Assembly (NCBI RefSeq): GCF_024918955.1
Contig: NZ_CP103423.1
Location: 248,001-312,000 of the forward strand
Direction: 5' to 3'
From: Mesomycoplasma molare
GTDB taxonomy: Bacteria; Bacillota_I; Bacilli_A; Mycoplasmatales; Metamycoplasmataceae
Length of the DNA: 64,000 bases
Below the pieces are notes generated by a model. It saw nothing but the letters and a program-made list of their open reading frames with translations. It did no database searches and was not told the origin of the DNA. Positions 57,078 through 64,000 of the stretch are shown piece after piece (positions within the stretch are counted from its first letter, which is position 1; every line of letters begins with the position of its first letter). The position numbers were made by a program, and so were the translations under genes.

Positions 57078-58076
57078 CTATCCCTTTAAACTTTTAAATA
57101 TTTCACTACCTATTGCATAAGCTAAATTGCAAGGAACTGCATTTCCAATTTGTTTATATTTATTTGCCATACTTCCGAAGAATTCTCAATCATCCGGGAA
57201 AGATTGGATTCTTGCGCTCTCTCTGATTGTAAAAGGTCTATTTTCAAACGGGTGACATCTATCAGTTTGTTTCATTTGCGGGGTTGTTAATATAGTTAAA
57301 GATGGTTCATCTAAACTTAATTTTCTTAATATACCAGTTCTTCCGCCGCCCATATATCAACAACTTTTCATATACTCTTTTGCTTGATTTTCCGGTATAT
57401 CCTTTCAATATCCTCCTGGGGGAACTAATTCAAATAATTTTTCTTTATATTTTGAATATTTTGCACCTTCACTATTTGGTACATTTATTAAAATATCTCT
57501 TAAATTCAATTTATATGCATATTCTTTAGGAAATTCAAATTTAATATTATTCTTTAAGTCCTCTCTGATTCCGATAACTATCAGTCTTTCTCTTTTTTGT
57601 GCAACTCCATAATTTACTGCATTTAAAACCTTAAATTGAGTATAATAGCCCTGCTCTTTGAAGATATTTAAAATTGTTTTAAATGTTTTTCCTTCATCAT
57701 GAGACAATAATCCTTTAACATTTTCGAATAAAAACATTTTAGGTTGTAATTTATTTAAAAATTTAGCATAATGATAAAACATAGTTCCTCTAACATCTTC
57801 CAAACCCAGTTTCTTTCCTGCGTAACTAAAACTTTGACAAGGAGCCCCACCGGAAATTAAATCTAATTCATATTTTTTTACATTAAATTCTTTTTCTAAA
57901 TTTCTATCTGCTACTTTTTCGATATCTTCTTCTAAAACATTTCAATTTTTTCTGTTTATTCTAAGTGTTTTTGCTGCATATTTATCAATTTCTATCAAAG
58001 CTACATGATTAAAACCTGCTTTTTCTAATCCTAACGCCATACCACCTGCTCCAGCAAATAATTCTATACTCTTCAT
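57078..58076 (-). CDS. DNA (cytosine-5)-methyltransferase
   Basis: The 332-residue enzyme has the motifs of m5C methyltransferases in order: ELFAGAGGMALG (I), GGAPCQSFSYAG (IV, catalytic Cys), FENVKGL (VI), QKRERLIVIG (VIII) and QIGNAVPCNLA (X). Many TGA-encoded Trp occur. It protects host DNA from the partner endonuclease encoded next. Upstream of its ATG is GGAGGAAAC. The pair is located between ICE genes, so it is cargo. Confidence 0.94.
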
Positions 58077-58151
58077 ATGTTTCCTCCAATTAATTTATTC
58101 TACTTTTGAATATTTTTGTTGTTATTTATATCAAAATTATATTATAAAAAC

Positions 58152-58207
58152 AAAAATGGTAACCATTTTGGTTACCAATTTGGTTACCATTTTGGTAACC
58201 ACTTTTT
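58152..58207. repeat. GGTNACC double-hairpin repeat, copy 1
   Basis: The 56 bases hold GGTAACC, GGTTACC, GGTTACC and GGTAACC in order, each separated by ATTTT or AATTT-like spacers. Each half folds as a 7-bp stem (GGTAACC/GGTTACC) with a 5-base loop. An identical copy is at 59448-59503. Confidence 0.85.
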
Positions 58208-58219
58208 TTATAAAATAAT

Positions 58220-58237
58220 AAGAGTTGTTAAACTCTT
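58220..58237 (-). terminator. Hairpin terminator of the ICE gene at 58252
   Basis: AAGAGTT and AACTCTT form a stem with loop GTTA, just downstream of the minus-strand gene that ends at 58252. Confidence 0.6.
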
Positions 58238-58251
58238 TATTTATTATTTTT

Positions 58252-59229
58252 TTACATTGTCATTCCAAAGTCTTCTTCGGATTCTTGCTCTAGCTCTAAT
58301 TTTTTCTTTTCTTCTAAATTTTCACGAATTTCACGCATTTCTTTTCAACTTAAATTAGGATCTAAATACAGAAAAATATTTATTTTGTTTTTTATCCCTT
58401 CAATTATTTGTCGCATTTGCGGAGATTGAAATTTTACATCTGTATAAATTAAAACTTCATTTTTGCTCAATCCTTCTTCAAAACCTCTAATAATTTCATT
58501 TTGTTGTGCTAAATTATATTCTTTAATATTTATATTGTTTTTAGTTATAAAATCTAAATAATCTGTCTTAAATAATTTTTCATTTCTTTTAATATTATCT
58601 AAACGAATTAAAAATAAATCTTTACTATGTCTTAAACCTGCATTAATATCTTTTATTTCGAATAAAGTCTTTTCTTCTTTATTTCTCAAATCTAATATTT
58701 CTTTTTTAAGTCTATTATCTTTTAAGTTATGAATTTTTTCTATATCTAATAGATCTTTGTGAGAATATAAAGTTTTAGCTTTTACTTCATTAGATGTTTC
58801 ATTTACTGTAATATGACTTAAAGAAATAAATGGAGGAACTTCTTTAAAATTATTTTGTAATTTATCATAAATTTGAATAATTTCATTTACATTAAAAAAA
58901 TCAGTATTTAAAAATAATGTATTTTTTTTATTAAATACCTTTTCCATATCTTTTTCTGAAATTTTATATATTTGAGTTGTATCTATTAAACTATCTTTTG
59001 TTAATAAACCTTGCTTTTTGGCAGCTATTTCAACTTCACCTTTAAATACAGTTTTAAAATTTCCTTCGCTATCATATAAACTTCTACATTTTAAATAGTA
59101 ATAACTTTCATAATAATCACTATGAAATATAACTACAGGATGATTATTTATGTTTCTTTCTAATCTGTCAAATGTAATTGAAGTATCAGTAAAAAATGGT
59201 TTCATTTTTTCTAATTCTTTATTTTCCAT
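58252..59229 (-). CDS. ICE-encoded cytoplasmic protein of unknown function
   Basis: The 325-residue soluble protein has no signal peptide or membrane helix. Its N-terminal half is mixed alpha/beta with PFFTDTSITFDRLERN, and the rest is mostly helical, with a final acidic tail (EEDFGMTM). One TGA (LSWKEMRE) is Trp. I do not recognise a domain. It follows the large ICE membrane proteins on the minus strand and is flanked on both sides by the 56-bp double-hairpin repeat. Position and size match an ICE-specific protein of mycoplasma conjugative elements (from memory, the Mbov_0400 type). Confidence 0.65.
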
Positions 59230-59351
59230 ATTGATAATATCCTTTAAAATTTTATAATTTAATTTTATTAAATTATAAACTATATTTTAAAAATTAAAAT
59301 CGGATAAAAAAAGTTTCCGCGAAAAGCGAAAACAAATGACCAATTAAATTT

Positions 59352-59391
59352 TATCACATTTTTAAAATAATTTCAAAAAAGGAATGTGATA
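59352..59391 (+). repeat. 9-bp inverted repeat upstream of the ICE gene
   Basis: TATCACATT (59352-59360) and AATGTGATA (59383-59391) are exact reverse complements 22 bases apart. Location is 120-160 bases upstream of the minus-strand gene at 58252-59229 and directly at an ATG of a small plus-strand open frame; it could be an operator or an RNA hairpin. Confidence 0.45.
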
Positions 59392-59447
59392 TGGAAAAAA
59401 TTTTAAGCAGAAGGAAAAAATGATTTTACTTAGATAATAAAGAGAAT

Positions 59448-59503
59448 AAAAATGGTAACCATTTTGGTTACCAATTTGGTTACCATTTTGGTAACCACTT
59501 TTT
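59448..59503. repeat. GGTNACC double-hairpin repeat, copy 2
   Basis: Identical to 58152-58207 over 56 bases and in the same orientation. It lies directly after the stop of the large ICE membrane protein gene. Confidence 0.85.
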
Positions 59504-60900
59504 TATTTTAATTTTGCCCCTTTACCAAAACGATAATATAACCATACACCTAGTAATCCTAGCAAAATTGTAGGAAATACAATTACTAAAGGTATAAATC
59601 AATATAAATTTTCTTTTTTAGAAAAAAAGCTTTTATTTTCTTTATTTTCATCCTTATTTATACTATCTATAGAATCATTTTCCCTTAAAGAATTTTCTTT
59701 TTCTTTACTTTTTTCTTCTTCGGAACGTAAATCATTAGAAATATTTATAGTTTTTGAACCGCTCAAAAGAAAGTTTTTAGGAATTAAATTAATTTCTACT
59801 TGATTAAAAGTGTTAATTTTTAGTAATTCCAATAATTTAACTTCATTTTCAAAAATTAAATAATCTTCAAAGTTAATTCCTATTTCTCTTAAATCATTAT
59901 CTATTCTTTTTATAATTTCTTTTCTTAAATCTTTAAAATTAGAAATATTTTCCAATTCGATATCATTGATGTTGTAATTAATAATATTTTTTTCTGGTGG
60001 AATATAAGTATTATTTACCAAATTAAAGATATCTATCAATTTGTACCCCAAGTAGTATTTATCGGGCGTAGCAACACTACTATCTAATTCTAGCTTACGT
60101 TTTTTGTATAAAGGATTATCAAATGTAGAAGCTCCTTCAATAAGTAATTCTCTCAATACAGTATCTAAATTGCTAATAGTATAATCAACTCCATAAACAA
60201 ATTTAGAATTCATATTGTTAATAACTAAATCTGTTACTATTTTTTTAGCTAATTCTAAATTTTCTAAACCCGATAATCCTTTTAAATTTATTTCTTTTAA
60301 ATTAAAATTTTTAAAGATATCCTGATATTTTTCTCTTGAAAAAGGACTAGCAAATACTAATTTATAATTTTTTATTCTATTTAATACTTTTATATAATGT
60401 GTGTCTCTAAATTCTGGTTTAACTTCTCATTCGATTCTTAATCAATTATCTTCAGATAAAGAATAAGAAAAGTTAACTTTATCTTTATTTTCAAAAACAC
60501 TATATTGTTCGATTTTGCTATCAAGATCAAAATAATTTTTCTCTGTATTTTTAGCGCCTTCTTTAATAATTTCTATATTTATTTCTGGAACTATGTCGAT
60601 TTTATTTTTATTTAATTCATCTTCTTCATGTTGTGATTTTCAAATTACATTTACAATAATAGAATCTGGATCAATGGTATAAATGTTATTTCCTGTTGTA
60701 GATTCATTTATTTCAAATTTAAAGGTTAAACTATTTTCTAAAATCTCTATCTCTGTTCTTACTTTATCTTTATTTTCAAAATCAGCTAAAAAGGAATTAA
60801 TTATTTCTTCATTAAGGACAAAATCTTCTTTTTCTATTTTTCTTGTTGTTTCCAATATTTTTTGAATATTAACTACTGGTTTAATTTTTATGCTAATTGT
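59503..60900 (-). pseudogene. Large ICE membrane protein, C-terminal part (after an in-frame stop)
   Basis: The frame continues in phase from the gene at 60901-63504, separated only by one TAA. The part has about 465 residues, mostly unassigned, with IKIKPVVNIQKILETTRKIEKEDF at the start. It ends with the membrane helix WFIPLVIVFPTILLGLLGVW and a basic tail, which would place the large protein on the outside of the membrane. There is no ribosome-binding site after the stop codon, and the first good start (ATG at 60855) would drop 15 residues. The stop probably is a nonsense mutation in a single gene of about 1330 codons. Confidence 0.6.
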
Positions 60901-63504
60901 TTAATTATTAATTTTGCCGACATATGCTTCATTTATATATAATTTCCAATAATTTAGAATTTCTTCATAAGATAATTTAAAAATTTGACTATTATCTATG
61001 TTTAAAACTTGATTTAAATAACTATATAAATGCTTACCTTTTATTGAGCTTCAAAAAGGGGTTATACTTTCATTCGGGAAAGTATTAGTAAATAAATCTT
61101 TTGGTGAATTTTCACCTATTAAAAACATTTTATATGCATCTATTCCCTTTTCAGTTCTAGAAGTAAATAGTCAAATCCCTGAAGAAGAAAAATAGTTATT
61201 TTCTTGTGAAGTTAAAGTAATATCATTTCCTGTATTGACAGTAGGTTGAACCAATTCATCATTAATTAATTCTATGATTTCATTATTATTTTTATTTATT
61301 AAAAATCTTTTGGCAACATTCGAATTGTTAATATCATCTAAAACTAAATTAATTCCTTTACCAACAACAGAAGCTTCCGCAATAAAACCTCAAGTTATAT
61401 CTTCATTATTATCTAATAATTCATTTCTTTCGTTTAAAGGATCTTGTATAAATCTTGTATTATTAGGCAATTTTAAGTCGCTATTTTTAAATTCTACTCA
61501 AACAATTTGTTTTTTAGTTCCTGTTTTTTTATCAATTAAAGGGTCAAATTTAGGGTTATTAATCTTGTTTCCATTTTTATCTAAAATAAAATTATTATCT
61601 TTATCTACTAAAAATTCTTCTATTAGTTCTTTTTGTTTAGGATTGTTTTCAGGATCTCAAGCAAATCATTTACCATTTACAATATTATTAGCAGATTGTA
61701 TGATAATAAATATCGTATATCTACTTACCTCTTCTCTATTTTCTTCATTAGCATTGGTTTTATTGTATTTCACAACACTAATTTCATATTCATTAGTTCC
61801 TGAAGTTTCTTGACCGTTATTTTCAGTTTTTTCTAATCTTAAATCAGCTAAATTAAATTGAAAATTCCTATCTAAAACATCTACTTTTTGGTTATTAACA
61901 AATAACACTTCATCTTCTCTAATGGTTGTAGTAAATTGAAGTTTAGCGGGTGCATTATATAGTCATTTTCCACCATAAGTTCTTGAAACAGGTTTATTTG
62001 ATTCTTGTATTAAAACTGGTTTATCATCAACTAATTCTAAACTATATGGATTGGTTAAATCTAAATATTTTCCCGGTGTAATTTTTAGCCTGGAACTTAT
62101 ATCTTTATTTCTAAATTTATCAGTTGGATTATATTTTACTGAAATGTTTTCTGAAATCAAAAAATGTTCTGTTCTATTATTAAAGGGATTATGATATCTG
62201 ATAAAGAATCTTAATTTTTCTCCATCTTGATAAGTTTCCATTTTGAGTTGTGAACTAAAGTTAGAATCACTTTGAAAGTTATATCCATTAAGTTTATTGA
62301 TGGCATATTCTCAGTTAGATGTATCGTCAACTGCTATTTTTTCAGTATTTAATCCTCTTTCAAAACCAGTATCTGTTGGTATTTCAAAAACTCCATTTTC
62401 TAAAAAGTCAGAACTTAAAAATAATCTTTTAGAATTATTTAAATGATTATATAAGTTTTGTTTGGTTATAGTTTCGCTATCATTTTTTGTTTCATATGCA
62501 AAATCTATATTTACAGCAATTTTAAATTTTTCTATTTTATTATTAAGACGATAGTGAAAGTTTAAAGCTCCACCCGTTATACCTTCTTCAGCAAATTTAA
62601 AATTTATTTTAAACTCTAAATTTTTAACTTCAAATTTAGTAATTCTAAAATTCGAAGCAATACTTCTTTTTATCTCGTTATATTTTCTTTTTATTGCTTC
62701 TTTTAAAGCGTTTCTTATACTACTATTATCGTCTAGTAGTGATTTTGAATTATAAAAATAGCTATTTCTAAATTGATCAGCAAAATCACTAGAATTTCCA
62801 TTTTCTATACTAATATTCATGGAATTAATTCAATTATTTAATTTACTTTCGGTCGAAATGTCCAGATTAAGATTATTAAAAGAATGTTTTGCAAAATCTC
62901 CATTGTCTACTAAAGCTTGTCTACTTCCTGCTTCTCTACCAGCATCGTATATACCTTTATAAAGATTTTTATCAGCTCCAAATCACGCTTGTTCTTTTAT
63001 TCTATCTAAATTTGTATTGTATTTCCAAACTTCATATGGTTCAGGGTTTAGATATGATGCAGTTCCTCTATGATTTTCACTTTTTCAAATTTGCGTTCCT
63101 GAATATGTATCATTTGCTATTTTGATTATAGAATTTTGACCACTTATACCATTGTTATAAGTTATTCTAGGAAAAGCTCTCGAATTTCTAGTTCTAATTT
63201 TAGTTGCAGCAGTATTGAATCAAGAATCTTGAGGATAAAACAAATTAGTAAAAAAAGTATATCCTTCCGTTTCTATTATTTTAGTAGTACCATTGAATAA
63301 TCTATCTAAACCATTTGCACTAAAAGTGGTTTCAAAATTTAATTTATTAGTATAACTTCTTCTTGTTTCTAAATCTTTAACATAACGGGGTTCATCAATA
63401 TATCTACTTCCTGCTGAAAGACTTAAAATTATTGGTAGTGAAAATAAAGGCATTGTTGCCAATGCCGAATAAGGTATTTTATTCTTTAAATTCTTCCTCT
63501 TCAT
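60901..63504 (-). CDS. Large ICE surface protein, N-terminal part
   Basis: The 867-residue protein begins with a signal peptide (IPYSALATMPLFSLPIILSLSAG) without a lipobox Cys, and then a long extracytoplasmic part. Many TGA codons are Trp. It has no recognisable domain, with beta-rich character. The start overlaps the end of the upstream gene by 26 bases. It matches the position of the large membrane protein of mycoplasma ICEs (from memory, the Mbov_0399 type). It ends at an in-frame TAA, after which the same frame stays open to a transmembrane anchor (59503-60900). Confidence 0.7.
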
Positions 63505-64000
63505 CGTATTTCTCCAAATCGTCTAATCAAAATTCTTTAAATTTTTCAAATCTTTCTCTATCCTTTATTTCTTCTAATAAGGTTTTTTCTCTATTTGCAT
63601 GTACCTTTTTAATATATCTATCTCTTTCTTCTATAAAGTCAAGAGGTTCTTGTAATCATAAAGAATTAGGTTTATTATAGTTGTGACGTTCATCCTTAAT
63701 GTCAGCCATATTAAATAAAACTTGAATTATTCAATTAAGTTTTTTATTAAGTATACCTATTTCAAAAGTAGTAATTTGTTGTAATTCATTTATTTTATTA
63801 TGTATAGGTTTATCATTAGTTCAAAGCGCCTTTTTTAAAGCATAAAATAAATCATCTTTTACGTCTCTTACTTGCGCTTTCGCTTTTAAGTTTTTATATT
63901 TATCTAAAATAGCTTTATTTACAAAGTCAGACACTGGTATGTTTTTTAAACGTAATTCTTCTTTTAATTGATTAAAAAGCACAGCATCTTCTTTTCTATT
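63479..64000 (-). CDS. ICE-encoded helical protein, 3' part
   Basis: About 173 residues of the C-terminal end are visible; the 5' part is outside the window. The protein is highly charged and helical (LKEELRLKNIPVSDF, IKDRERFEKFKEF) with an acidic end (EKYDEEEEFKE), and without membrane helix. TGA codons are Trp (ALWTND, NWIIQ, SLWLQE, EFWLDD). It overlaps the large ICE protein by 26 bases, which indicates translational coupling. Function unknown. Confidence 0.65.

Noticed and set aside
58116-58358. Plus-strand frame of 80 codons at the start of the DNMT upstream region
   Set aside because: It has no Shine-Dalgarno, covers two terminator hairpins and the end of a minus-strand gene, and resembles coding only where the GGTNACC repeat is read.
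58152-59503. GGTNACC repeats as a CRISPR array
   Set aside because: Only two copies 1.3 kb apart with a gene in between, each made of palindromic heptamers with 5-base loops; no regular spacers and no cas genes.
55028-64000. GGWCC avoidance as evidence for the RM activity
   Set aside because: Several GGTCC and GGACC sites are seen (for example near 5566, 12625, 36375 and 53635); counting without a statistical model gives no conclusion.

Overview
The window is very AT-rich DNA from a wall-less mollicute that reads UGA as tryptophan (genetic code 4). Most long genes only stay open when TGA is read as Trp, for example in metG, fusA, rsgA and the PP2C phosphatase. Serine/threonine kinase plus phosphatase, many lipoproteins with Cys lipoboxes, a DUF31-type mycoplasma protease, a GH84-like giant surface protein, a recombinase-linked hsdS locus and a mycoplasma-type integrative conjugative element together suggest a Mycoplasmopsis/Mesomycoplasma-like species. 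No tRNA, rRNA or CRISPR array was seen.

Layout. (1) 1-3930 is a type I restriction-modification locus: the end of hsdM, a complete hsdS, a tyrosine recombinase, a second hsdS 5' half, and an hsdS 3' half lying in the opposite orientation. Near-identical inverted repeats sit at the domain junctions, so this looks like an invertible specificity-switching locus that is partly ON (hsdS-1) and partly OFF (hsdS-2). (2) 4022-9240 holds a potassium channel, tsaE-tsaB, a BAX-inhibitor-1-like protein, and a C39-peptidase ABC exporter with a small membrane partner. (3) 9233-17060 (minus) holds pncB-trmN6-metG preceded by an FMN riboswitch, two tandem M42 aminopeptidases, a small helical protein, and rpsP-trmD-rplS. 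(4) 17222-32784 is a surface-protein island: a GDSL lipoprotein, a small lipoprotein, then a closely packed plus-strand cluster of a DUF31 serine protease (frameshifted), an Ig-like/discoidin-like lipoprotein and a 1983-residue GH84-like protein. (5) 32830-53484 is mostly housekeeping: lysS-HAD, dCMP deaminase behind a structured leader, MATE-recO, rsmD-gmk-PP2C-kinase-rsgA-rpe, rpsL-rpsG-fusA, a triple-repeat lipoprotein, msrA, gyrA, ffh and a Na/Pi-type transporter. (6) 53526-54660 is a decayed IS30-family element. (7) 55028-64000 (minus) is one end of an integrative conjugative element: large membrane proteins, a Mutator/ISLre2-like transposase-like gene, and between them an Eco47II-like restriction enzyme with its C5-cytosine methyltransferase. 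A 56-bp GGTNACC double-hairpin repeat occurs twice here.

The most unusual items are the recombinase-centred hsdS switch with a possible pseudoknot leader in front of the recombinase, the FMN riboswitch upstream of an NAD-precursor gene, the unexplained structured leader of the dCMP deaminase gene, the GH84-like protein without the catalytic Asp pair, and the conjugative element carrying a type II RM cassette, duplicated hairpins, and a start codon separated from its Shine-Dalgarno by a terminator hairpin. All family names are from reading the protein sequences; no database search was run.
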